Shown here piece after piece: positions 57,901-64,000 of a DNA stretch of 64,000 nt. Each line of letters opens with the position of its first letter. The stretch's first letter is position 1. The stretch is from CAVRXQ01 sp963838845. Lineage in GTDB: Bacteria; Actinomycetota; Acidimicrobiia; Acidimicrobiales; Bog-793. The notes beneath the pieces were generated by a model, which searched no databases, had not been told where the DNA came from, and saw only the letters and a list, made by a program, of their open reading frames with translations. Position numbers and translations under genes: made by a program. The stretch lies in assembly GCA_963838845.1 (NCBI GenBank), contig CAWISR010000002.1, forward strand, positions 620,001-684,000, written 5' to 3'.

Positions 57901-58148
57901 ACGCTGCCGGGATTCGAATCCGATCAGGTTTGCACACCGGCGAATGTCAAGTCATCGGCGACGATCTCGCCGGGATCGCGGTACACGTCGCCGCGCGAGT
58001 CAGCGCCGCCGCCGGACCCGGAGAGGTCCTCGTCTCAGGAACTGTGCGCGATCTCGTCGCCGGCTCGAGCCTCTCGTTCACCGACCGCGGCGTCCGCGAG
58101 CTGAAAGGCGTGCCCGGTAAGTGGCGTCTGTTCGCGGTCGCTGGGTAA
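54993..58148 (+). CDS. ATPase - TPR - class III cyclase regulator
   Basis: The 1051-residue protein starts with an AAA-type ATPase: Walker A IAGEAGVGKSRFAAEA near residue 35 and LLLIEDLHWADSDSLRLL near 145, with LLARTRDLDASAMEVLELAA beyond. A long helical-repeat region follows. The last 160 residues are a class III cyclase: LLFTDIVSSTEQLSKVGDQA with the first metal Asp near residue 902, TTGDGFLAAFDSP with the second, and ARVSAAAGPGEVLVSGTVRD. ATG 54993 (MNSYTAVCPIQVG) is chosen because it directly precedes the ATPase; a longer start at 54966 exists. Domain order is reversed compared with the protein at 8285. Confidence 0.88.
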   Translation: MNSYTAVCPIQVGRAPEVARLTASANRRTATLIAGEAGVGKSRFAAEAVRLANGRGLSVLVGQCSIETKVPFAPFVTALRRRTRVLDENDLITLFEGSPRIAAALLPETARLVALPDELPGQEDLFAGVWQLFKRLAAPNGGLLLIEDLHWADSDSLRLLLYLARELADLPLWIVGTYRSDELHRRHPLTSVLGELARDRLFEEIRLSPLGREEVREMVSAIFEDTTVGDEFVDAVVGRTGGNPFFVEELVKVLVERGDIYREEGDWSRKELAEIEMPLSVRDTLLARTRDLDASAMEVLELAALAGEELDVPVLAEVTRMDAASIDDVVQEGIRLQLLAEHRDRAEGRYAFRHALTREALGDEIVGPSRQRAHHRLADAIATVHATDLDAVASELADHYAEAGEREEAVEFGLRAARRAAASLAFEEAGRRYERTLRFVTKDGDERLELLVEAATALSAAFNRRMSVAFATEARNLARERSDRIAEARAIRVLDIDAWVAGDSPRALLLAREAAELVEGRDDNEEALNLARLARLLALADRQEDAADLLPKTIELATRASNYNALSNAHGTRMMLSLFGTEFEDSYRAAVKAARQGGDLDSEITCTSNAGYIGMWCGRFADSRQAFEHAIELAKTHPAYLGREVYAEAGYAWLLALCGEFDKAVELADPFRQSGGIVTSIVALTSLHEVAEQRGDNDAGEIAEELWSIAERTGESQRLVPALAARARHAVISQGLEIAAPMFWDVLTQTTTSRGGGSHWSFSPDFASALAEANRLDELARWDKLVSSLTDVDPHPHNEAALAFVRAEHSSAIGDLPSARGKFLEAATAYGAMPCPVRQVQSLLGLATTEWRMNEIDAARSATTKAITISSRVGARVLSERATEMLSRCDVPSVLATLLFTDIVSSTEQLSKVGDQAWRDVLDRHNTVIRRELDHWHGREVNTTGDGFLAAFDSPAQAIRCACTIRDALDAAGIRIRSGLHTGECQVIGDDLAGIAVHVAARVSAAAGPGEVLVSGTVRDLVAGSSLSFTDRGVRELKGVPGKWRLFAVAG

Positions 58149-58645
58149 CGGACACGTGGGCGATTCAGCGAGCGCAACTGGGGGTCAAGAGGTCCCGGGT
58201 CCAAATCCCGGCAGCCAGACGAGAAAGACCTGACAGGCACCCCTCAGTGCCGTACTTACCGAGGCTCATGGGTTCATTAGTGAAGGTTGTCCGCGTGCCG
58301 CTGAGGGGTCTACGCGAGTGCCCATTACGTCGGGCTAACAGAGGCCAACGCCAGCAGCGCCAGCTAACCGAACCTCGGCGCGAGCCCAGGGGATGCGGAT
58401 CGCGTCGAGCTTGGCCACTGCCATCTGTCGGCCTCCGGAAAGAGATGCCCATAACGGTCGTACGTGAACGCGCGATCTCGCTTGGACCAACACCCGCAAG
58501 AGCAAGCAGGTCCGGCAAACGCACCTTCACGTGGGCAGCGCTTCGGTCAACTTGCCCCATAATGCGCGCCGACGAACTACGGCGAGGTGACCCATTCCGC
58601 CGGGTCTGCGCGCGGTCTTAGGCCGCTCCTCAACGAAATAAGCGC
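58149..58645. other. intergenic region with tRNA-like 3' fragment
   Basis: A tRNA-like T arm lies at about 58195-58211 (see next entry). Motifs GGCGCGCATTATGGGG (minus strand, near 58556) and GACCCGGCGGAATGGG (minus strand, 58591-58606) also occur. No protein gene recognised. Confidence 0.35.
58172..58223 (+). other. tRNA 3'-end-like fragment
   Basis: CCGGG-TCCAAAT-CCCGG forms a T-arm-like 5-7-5 hairpin, followed by CAGCCAG A that could be an acceptor 3' strand. No matching 5' half is found upstream. It may be the remnant of a tRNA left by integration, or chance. Confidence 0.35.
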
Positions 58646-59590
58646 CTAATTTCCCGAGGTCGGCGCGTTCTCGACCAACCGGAAGCCGTGACACCGCTCA
58701 AAGCCGAGCGACTCGTTGAGATGAAGGATCGGCGCGTTTTTGACGTCGTTGAATCCGGTGATCCGACGGCCGCCTTGCCGCCGAGCGAGCGCCATCGTCG
58801 TGAGCTTCAAGGCCCGAGCAAGTCCTATTCCCCGCGATTCGGGGACGATGCCCGTGAACCAGGTATTCCAGGTCCCGTCTCGTTCGCAGGAGATGCTCGC
58901 CAAGCCGGCCGGCGCGCCATCACGCGACGCGATCAGAACGCCGGCTGGATTCGGGGCGAGAAATCGGACGAATCCGGCGGAAAGACCTCCACTGGCGGCT
59001 GAGTCCTTGGTCCCGCTGATGCACCTTGCCGCTAGCCCGGCGAGTGAGTCCCAGTCGCCTGCCATCGGACTCGACGGCCAACTCACGACGTCAACGCCAA
59101 TTCGCTGGCATGTTTCAGTCGCCGCCTGCTCGAGCTCGTCAGCGTCCTCTTGCAGATCTCGCGCCATCCCTGTCCGATGTGCAAACTCTTCGAAACCTCT
59201 CCGCCTCGCCCATTCGAGAGACGAGACGTCCGCGTCGTTCAATCTCCCTCGCACCTTCGGGCGCGGATCGCACTCCCTCGCGAACCTCATCGCGCGCTCG
59301 AACAAATACCCTCCGAGACCCTGCTGGCGAGCATCGGGAGCGACGCTGATTCGCAGCGAGAAGAGATCCGACTCCTCGGCGCGCGAATCGAGAAAGCAGA
59401 CAACTCGACCGTTGTCTTGCCCGATCTCGGTCAAGGCAAACCGCGATGGCAGGGCCAGTTGATAATCAAGCGTTCCCGGCGAGACAGGCAACACGGCCGA
59501 TTCGAGCTCTGCGACTTGTTGCGCGTGTCCTGTTTGGTACTTGGCAACCTCGACGTGTCGAAAGCGCGCCGATGGCGCGTGTTCCATCAT
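58646..59590 (-). CDS. tandem GNAT acetyltransferase
   Basis: The 314-residue protein has two GNAT domains. The first shows SLRISVAPDARQQGLGGYLF with the acetyl-CoA loop QQGLGG and ends SSLEWARRRGFEEF; the second shows NTWFTGIVPESRGIGLARAL with the loop RGIGLA and ends HLNESLGFERCHGF. Acetyl-CoA loops are intact in both. The substrate is unknown. ATG 59590 or the adjacent Met is the start. Confidence 0.85.
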   Translation of the reverse strand: MMEHAPSARFRHVEVAKYQTGHAQQVAELESAVLPVSPGTLDYQLALPSRFALTEIGQDNGRVVCFLDSRAEESDLFSLRISVAPDARQQGLGGYLFERAMRFARECDPRPKVRGRLNDADVSSLEWARRRGFEEFAHRTGMARDLQEDADELEQAATETCQRIGVDVVSWPSSPMAGDWDSLAGLAARCISGTKDSAASGGLSAGFVRFLAPNPAGVLIASRDGAPAGLASISCERDGTWNTWFTGIVPESRGIGLARALKLTTMALARRQGGRRITGFNDVKNAPILHLNESLGFERCHGFRLVENAPTSGN

Positions 59591-60156
59591 CGTGGCACTC
59601 TCTCACAGGGAGCACGAGAATGACTCGTGCGAGTTTTCGAATACCCGGAGATATTGAAGCTTGCCTTCAGCCCGAACCTCTGCGGAAGTGAAGCACCGTA
59701 GACGCGCAAGTGTCCCAATAATCCGAACGCCTTGCCGAAGCGAGCGTCCCGGATCGCCGGGTCGGCGACACGCCACCGGGTTTAAATGGATCGAAGTAAG
59801 AGTTGGTCGTGAGGAGTAGCGAATTACGCTCTTGATGTGTTCGGGCGCAACTACCGTCGGGGCTACTCAACGCGGAATTACCACGTCACGGGCGGACACG
59901 AAGCCGAGGCAAAGGCCGCTGTTCGAGCGAAGAAGCCGACTCGGATCGGTCTGTTCGTCTTGAGATTCCTCGGCTAAAGGGGTCCCGTCGCAATAAGTAC
60001 CCACCCCGATGTCCGTCGGGAGGTGACTCCTCGTCACGAACATTCTCTCCGGCATCCCGAATAGGTACGCCCGCGGCGAAAGCTAAGAAAGGGATATCTC
60101 CGCCGCGGATCGTTGCACACGCGCGTTACTCAGAGGACCCTTGCGCAATTCCGAAA
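59591..60156. other. intergenic region before the SPFH gene
   Basis: 566 bases with no recognised gene. The palindrome described next marks the end of the gap. Confidence 0.3.
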
Positions 60157-60182
60157 AAAGTGATATCTATTAATATCACTTT
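60157..60182. promoter_or_regulatory. palindromic operator before the SPFH gene
   Basis: AAAGTGATAT (60157-60166) and ATATCACTTT (60173-60182) form a perfect 10-base inverted repeat with a 6-base spacer, 18 bases before the ATG of the SPFH gene. The AT-rich dyad stands out in GC-rich DNA and is a strong operator candidate. The downstream ribbon-helix-helix protein is a plausible binder; this is inference. Confidence 0.65.
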
Positions 60183-60200
60183 ACTTGCTCGGGAGAAGTC

Positions 60201-61124
60201 ATGAGCCAATCTGCCCAACCGCAGTCGCACACTGACGACCAACCGGTTCCGGTCGGTCACTTGGCAAGCCGCGTCGAGATCCACGAACGCCAAGCGTGGG
60301 CTATCAGCGGCTGGTTCGGCGTCCTCGTTGTCGCCGCCTGCATTGTGGGGGCAGTCTTCCTCGACCACAGTTCCGTCAAAGGCGTCATCGTCGTGCCGAT
60401 CGTGGCAGGCGTCGTCATCTTGGCGTCACTGACGATCGTGCAGCCCGGGCAGACGAGGGTTGTGCGGTTCTTTGGCCGTTACGTCGGCACCGTGCGCCGT
60501 CCCGGCCTGTGGTGGATCCTGCCCCTCTCCGACCGTCGGAACGTGAGCATTCGAGTGAGGAACTTCGAGACGAACCACTTGAAGGTAAACGATGCCGACG
60601 GCAACCCGGTCGAGATCGCCGCCATCGTCGTTTGGCAGGTATCCGACACCTCGCGCGCGGTCTACGCCGTCGATGACTATCGCAACTTCGTGCGAGTACA
60701 GGCGGAGTCGGCGTTGCGTCATGTTGCGACCACACATCCCTACGACCACCCCTTAGACGAGGGGCTGTCGCTGCGCGGCTCGTCCGACATCGTCGCAGGC
60801 GAGCTCGCCGTGGAGATGTCCGAGCGTGTCGCGATCGCCGGAGTGGAGATTGTCGAGGTGCGCATCAGCCACCTTGCCTACGCACCGGAGATCGCTCAAG
60901 CCATGCTGCGCCGACAGCAGGCGAACGCGGTAGTCGCGGCTCGCTCGCGCATCGTCGACGGCGCGGTCGGTATGGTTGAGGAGGCGCTCGAACGGATGCG
61001 AGCGCGCGGGGTCGTTTCGCTCGACGAAGAGCGTGAGGCGACGATGGTGAGCAATCTCATGGTCGTCCTTTGCAGTGACCAACCGGCTTCGCCGGTCGTC
61101 AACACCGGCACGCTCTATTCGTGA
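60201..61124 (+). CDS. SPFH/band-7 membrane protein
   Basis: The 307-residue protein has two hydrophobic segments near the N-terminus (FGVLVVAACIVGAVFL, GVIVVPIVAGVVILASLTIV) followed by the SPFH domain: QPGQTRVVRFFGRYVGTVRR and RVRNFETNHLKVNDADGNPV. The domain also includes VAIAGVEIVEVRISHLAYAP. These proteins form oligomers in membrane microdomains. Ribosome site GGGAGAAG precedes the ATG. It is followed after 3 bases by a ribbon-helix-helix gene. Confidence 0.88.
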   Translation: MSQSAQPQSHTDDQPVPVGHLASRVEIHERQAWAISGWFGVLVVAACIVGAVFLDHSSVKGVIVVPIVAGVVILASLTIVQPGQTRVVRFFGRYVGTVRRPGLWWILPLSDRRNVSIRVRNFETNHLKVNDADGNPVEIAAIVVWQVSDTSRAVYAVDDYRNFVRVQAESALRHVATTHPYDHPLDEGLSLRGSSDIVAGELAVEMSERVAIAGVEIVEVRISHLAYAPEIAQAMLRRQQANAVVAARSRIVDGAVGMVEEALERMRARGVVSLDEEREATMVSNLMVVLCSDQPASPVVNTGTLYS

Positions 61125-61127
61125 GTT

Positions 61128-61322
61128 GTGAGTGATCGCAAGCAGGTACTGGTGCGGATGGATCCCGCGGTCCACGATGCTCTAACCCGTTGGGCTGCTG
61201 ATGAGTTCCGCAGTATCAATGCCCATATCGAGATGCTGCTGCGCCGAGCCCTTTCAGACGCCGGGCGAATGCCGAAGAGGGCCGGGCCTTTGCCCAAGCG
61301 GGGTCGGCCGCCTGCAGCGTGA
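61128..61322 (+). CDS. Arc-type ribbon-helix-helix protein
   Basis: The 64-residue protein starts with GTG: MSDRKQVLVRMDPAVHDALT, the beta strand of Arc/MetJ-type ribbon-helix-helix DNA-binding domains, then RWAADEFRSINAHIEMLLRR with the conserved helices, and a basic tail PLPKRGRPPAA. It is coupled to the SPFH gene (3-base gap). It may autoregulate via the palindrome at 60157-60182. Confidence 0.8.
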   Translation: MSDRKQVLVRMDPAVHDALTRWAADEFRSINAHIEMLLRRALSDAGRMPKRAGPLPKRGRPPAA

Positions 61323-61403
61323 CCCGGCAGCGCCGAGTTTCCGGCGATTAGCAGTCCACGGTTGCTCCAAAGGAAACGCCCACTCGCCATCGCGGCGCTC
61401 GAA

Positions 61404-62090
61404 TCACCTCACGAACAGACCAACGTCACTGAGAGATGCAATGTGGCGGTGGGCTGTCGGATTGCGGCACAGCGAATAGGGATCGAAATGGAGCGGAGCG
61501 ACTCCGGCGTTGAGCGCAGCCCTCACATCGATCTTCTCACTGTCACCAAGGTAGACGGACTCTTCGGCTTTGACCCCGAGAGCATCCAACGCTGGCCCAA
61601 AAATGCGGGCGTCCGGTTTCGACCAACCGACGACCGCCGAGTCGACGATGGCTTCAACCGACGTCAGAGGACCTTCTCCGACCTGGCACAGTCCCTGCCG
61701 CTTGAGGCTCGCCTCGACAGTTCCGTCAGCGTTGCTGACAATGGCCACCGAGACTTCGGCTGATCGGAGCGACGAGAGGGTCTCGAGGGCAAACGGCACC
61801 TGTTCTGACCAGAGCTCGATCGCCGGCAACTTCGCAAGCGACTCGAATGCGTCCATCGCGGTATTGAACATCGCCCGTGAGACACCAAGCGAACGGAGAT
61901 AACCGCCCGCGTACGCCGGCAAGAAATCCGTCGGGCGAGGATCGTCGAATGCATTAATGGCGTAATAGTGGGCTCCGTCAAGGCGAGAATCGTTGATGAC
62001 GATGTGGCTGTCGGCGAGTGCGGCCGCGATCACCTTTCGATTAGGAACGAGAAGGACGCCTCCCACGTCGAAGATGATCGCTCGAGCCAT
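61404..62090 (-). CDS. HAD-superfamily hydrolase
   Basis: The 228-residue protein has motif I IIFDVGGVLLVP (the second Asp of DxD replaced by Gly), motif II SVAIVSNADG, motif III lysine in GWSKPDARIFG and motif IV SVYLGDSEKIDVRAAL. With Asp 8 as nucleophile it should act on a small phosphate or haloacid; the DVGGVL start is shared with many HAD-IA hydrolases. ATG 62090. Confidence 0.85.
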   Translation of the reverse strand: MARAIIFDVGGVLLVPNRKVIAAALADSHIVINDSRLDGAHYYAINAFDDPRPTDFLPAYAGGYLRSLGVSRAMFNTAMDAFESLAKLPAIELWSEQVPFALETLSSLRSAEVSVAIVSNADGTVEASLKRQGLCQVGEGPLTSVEAIVDSAVVGWSKPDARIFGPALDALGVKAEESVYLGDSEKIDVRAALNAGVAPLHFDPYSLCRNPTAHRHIASLSDVGLFVR

Positions 62091-62244
62091 AGGTGCCCTT
62101 CCTGCAACTTCCAGTCAGATATCTTCTCGTCGGTGTCGAGCGGGCGGTCAACTCTGTGAAGCTCTACCGGGTGACGTTGTAATCGAGCGAGATTTAAATT
62201 GCGGAGCTGATCACCTCGACTTGCGCAAAACGTAGTCTCTGTTG

Positions 62245-62412
62245 GTGCCAACTCCCGTAGGTCCCGCACCTCCGGACCCGAACGATCCGGATCTTTGGGA
62301 CTGGGGCGATGATGACGAGGACCTTCCTCGACGCCGCCATCCGTGGCGTGCAGTCCTCGTCGTAATTATCGTGCTATCGCTTGTGGTTTTGTTGCTCGTC
62401 AGTGTCCTGTAA
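62245..62412 (+). CDS. small single-pass membrane protein
   Basis: A short gene of 55 codons: an acidic, proline-rich N-terminus (DPNDPDLWDWGDDDED) is followed by LPRRRHPWRAVLVV and a membrane helix VIIVLSLVVLLLVSVL ending at the TAA at 62410. GTG 62245 (or TTG 62242) is the start. The high order of the sequence and the membrane helix make it likely to be real. No family is recognised. It precedes a secreted-protein gene by 115 bases on the same strand. Confidence 0.55.
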   Translation: MPTPVGPAPPDPNDPDLWDWGDDDEDLPRRRHPWRAVLVVIIVLSLVVLLLVSVL

Positions 62413-62527
62413 TCCATTAAGCGCCGCAAACGCTGGGGTTCTCTAAAGACTCGGGTTGACTGGTCCGTAGATATCACTAGCGAGATCTGGACAACTTCTT
62501 GTTGTCTGGCCTGGTGGGAGCGACGTC

Positions 62528-63025
62528 ATGAAAGTGACTCCGATCCGGGCGTCTTTGGCGATTTGTTTGGTTGGGGGCGCTGCCGCTGCGACGGTCGTTG
62601 CTTTGACGACGACGAAGAACAAGGGATCGTTACCGCTGGCAAAGGGAGTTCATCCGGTCATGATCGCCTGGGCCGCAGACGGAAGTGGGGCGAGGTTTCA
62701 CGGGACACTGGGGAATACCCGTGTCGAGGGAGATTCGGTCCAGCCCGAACCATTCGTCGACACTTTTGTGGCTAGTGGCACCGTGGGAAATCAGACGTTT
62801 AGGGCCGTGTGTTCGGGAAGCCTTGTCGCTGGCCATTTGTCATTCAACGTCACCGGCACAATGGGCACGGAGGCTCTCCACGGAACGGCACTGTTGACTC
62901 TCAAATCAAATGACAGTGGGATCCTCTCAATTCAAGGAACCGTCGGAGGAACGACGATTTCTGGCACTATTTCGCTTCCTGCTAATACCCATGCCACCGT
63001 GAAAGGTACCGTTTCAGTGGGTTAG
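62528..63025 (+). CDS. secreted beta-rich protein
   Basis: The 165-residue product has an N-terminal hydrophobic segment (SLAICLVGGAAAATVVALTT) and a mature beta domain with repeated short Gly-Thr units: FHGTLGNTRVEGDS, VASGTVGNQTFRAVCSGSL, VTGTMGTEALHGTALLTL, ILSIQGTVGGTTISGTI. ATG 62528. Function unknown. Confidence 0.6.
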   Translation: MKVTPIRASLAICLVGGAAAATVVALTTTKNKGSLPLAKGVHPVMIAWAADGSGARFHGTLGNTRVEGDSVQPEPFVDTFVASGTVGNQTFRAVCSGSLVAGHLSFNVTGTMGTEALHGTALLTLKSNDSGILSIQGTVGGTTISGTISLPANTHATVKGTVSVG

Positions 63026-63183
63026 ATGCCCGACCACTCCTCAGCGGGAATCGGGTTGGGATTAACGGGCTGCCACCAAGGCTCACGTCGCAGTCGCGGT
63101 CTACTAATGAGTTCCGTCAGCGGTCGGAGGACGAGTACGTCCAGCTCATCACCTACGAGCAGCGGCACTGACATCACACTGAT

Positions 63184-63233
63184 GCGGTTTGCAGGTGCTG
63201 AGTTGCGGAGCTCGCACCCCGCCACTTCGCGAG
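63184..63233 (+). repeat. hairpin module B, diverged copy
   Basis: Reads GCGGTTTGCAGGTGCTGAG and ends CTTCGCGAG, with GGTGC/GCACC arms kept; about three quarters of positions match 16644-16692. Confidence 0.55.
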
Positions 63234-63351
63234 CACCCGGCGCGCTCGGTCTCGCGAACGTCGTCACCACTGTTCCTGGGCACTCCACCGGTACCGGCGC
63301 GTCGCTTCGTGCAACCGACGTGCGCGTCAATTCTGACGCGCCACCGACCGC

Positions 63352-63792
63352 TCAGAGCGCGCCCGCCTCTAGCAACGCCTTGAAGTTTTCTGTGGAACTC
63401 TCGAAATGGTGCTTCGCGAGTCGAATGACGACCGGCTCTGCGAGCTTAAAAAAACCGCGGCTCTCTCCGCGGAACGTGGAGGTCATCCTCGTGCCACCTT
63501 CGACAGGCTCCAGGGTGTTCTCGATCTCGAGATGGAATGGTCCAGAGGTCGACTTGGCGGAGAACTTCTTTTCGCGGATGTACTCGGTGCACTCCGAAGG
63601 AGATTCAAAGCTACGGCCGAGGAACCTGCCGAAATAGACGACCGTGCTGCCGACTTCGAGCGGGTCATCATTCGCCTTTTTCACCTCGGTCACTCCCGAG
63701 TTCCAGTCCGGAACCCGGTCGAAGTTCACGAGCGCGGCGAAGACGTCTCGCACCGGCCGATCAATGTCGACAACGATCTCGAACTCGTCCAT
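63352..63792 (-). CDS. SRPBCC-fold (START/Bet v1-like) protein
   Basis: The 146-residue protein starts MDEFEIVVDIDRPVRDVFAA with VPDWNSGVTEVKKANDDPLE, the N-terminal part of the polyketide-cyclase/START family, and ends HFESSTENFKALLEAGAL. Such proteins hold hydrophobic ligands; no catalytic residue is clear. ATG 63792 is chosen over the longer frame to 63837. It is the last gene in the window; the following 200 bases show nothing recognisable. Confidence 0.75.
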   Translation of the reverse strand: MDEFEIVVDIDRPVRDVFAALVNFDRVPDWNSGVTEVKKANDDPLEVGSTVVYFGRFLGRSFESPSECTEYIREKKFSAKSTSGPFHLEIENTLEPVEGGTRMTSTFRGESRGFFKLAEPVVIRLAKHHFESSTENFKALLEAGAL

Positions 63793-64000
63793 CAAACTCA
63801 CCTCGGTTTCGCTCAACCAGAGATTTCGGTCCACCATCCTTGTGTTTCACCGCGAGTGTGACGAGTAGAAGAGACGAAGTCGAGGTGGGTAGCCGCACAC
63901 TTGACTCGTATCAATATCCCTCCGAGTCTCCGCAAGGTCGCACGATGGATCGGACCGTGTCAATCTTGTGGCTTCGCCCGTGTCCGGCATAGCGAGCCAG
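63793..64000. other. window end, nothing recognised
   Basis: No gene, RNA or repeat is identified in the last 200 bases. Confidence 0.3.

Noticed and set aside
58121..58621. Plus-strand frame across the tRNA-like fragment
   Set aside because: It is the translation of a tRNA-like segment (GVKRSRVQIP), a known source of false proteins.

Overview
The window is high-GC DNA from an actinobacterium. The conserved block rapZ, yvcK, gap, pgk, tpiA, secG at 0.6-6.2 kb is the usual actinobacterial arrangement. GTG and TTG starts, 4-base GTGA/ATGA overlaps and many secreted or lipoprotein genes fit a soil or freshwater lineage, possibly Acidimicrobiia. The exact taxon cannot be fixed from sequence reading alone. 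No rRNA and no CRISPR array were seen.

Layout. 0-8.1 kb is core chromosome: the end of a methyltransferase gene, rapZ-yvcK, a stray ROK-family gene fragment where whiA normally sits, the glycolytic operon gap-pgk-tpiA, secG, a peptide/nickel-type substrate-binding lipoprotein, and an intact tRNA-Leu(GAG). From the 3' end of this tRNA to about 21.6 kb lies a composite genomic island. Short copies of the tRNA 3' end recur at 8.1, 11.2, 19.75 and 20.8 kb and look like attachment sites. The island holds a cyclase/ATPase regulator, a large serine recombinase, a Rep-type replication initiator and small HTH protein with two stem-loops beside them, an IS30 element, a secreted/membrane pair resembling WxL and DUF916 proteins, two lipoprotein paralogues, and a decayed second recombinase that contains a scrap of a second rep gene.

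21.7-32.8 kb mixes core genes (tyrA, gltD, gltB) with accessory ones: a frameshifted dienelactone hydrolase, a flavodoxin, and an IS110-family element with structured flanks. 33-36.3 kb carries a gene broken by an in-frame stop, then a sigma/anti-sigma/secreted-protein operon. 36.4-54.5 kb is an accessory zone rich in secreted repeat proteins (NHL, RCC1 with seven repeats, and a seven-repeat cysteine-paired family), pseudogenes (GH15, RidA, VOC, flavodoxin), a PAS-GGDEF cyclase, a DUF2254 protein and a GntR-ABC operon whose ATPase gene is frameshifted. 54.6-64 kb carries a second cyclase/ATPase with reversed domain order, a tandem GNAT protein, an SPFH/ribbon-helix-helix pair behind a palindrome, a HAD hydrolase, two small secreted or membrane proteins and a SRPBCC protein.

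The main theme is genome plasticity. Several dispersed repeat families (a 67-bp module, a 49-bp hairpin module, a 17-bp palindrome and two short motifs) lie between the accessory genes. At least one ends in the same CTCCGACAC as the tRNA-Leu 3' end. Many junctions show gene truncation or fusion, which suggests repeated integration and deletion.
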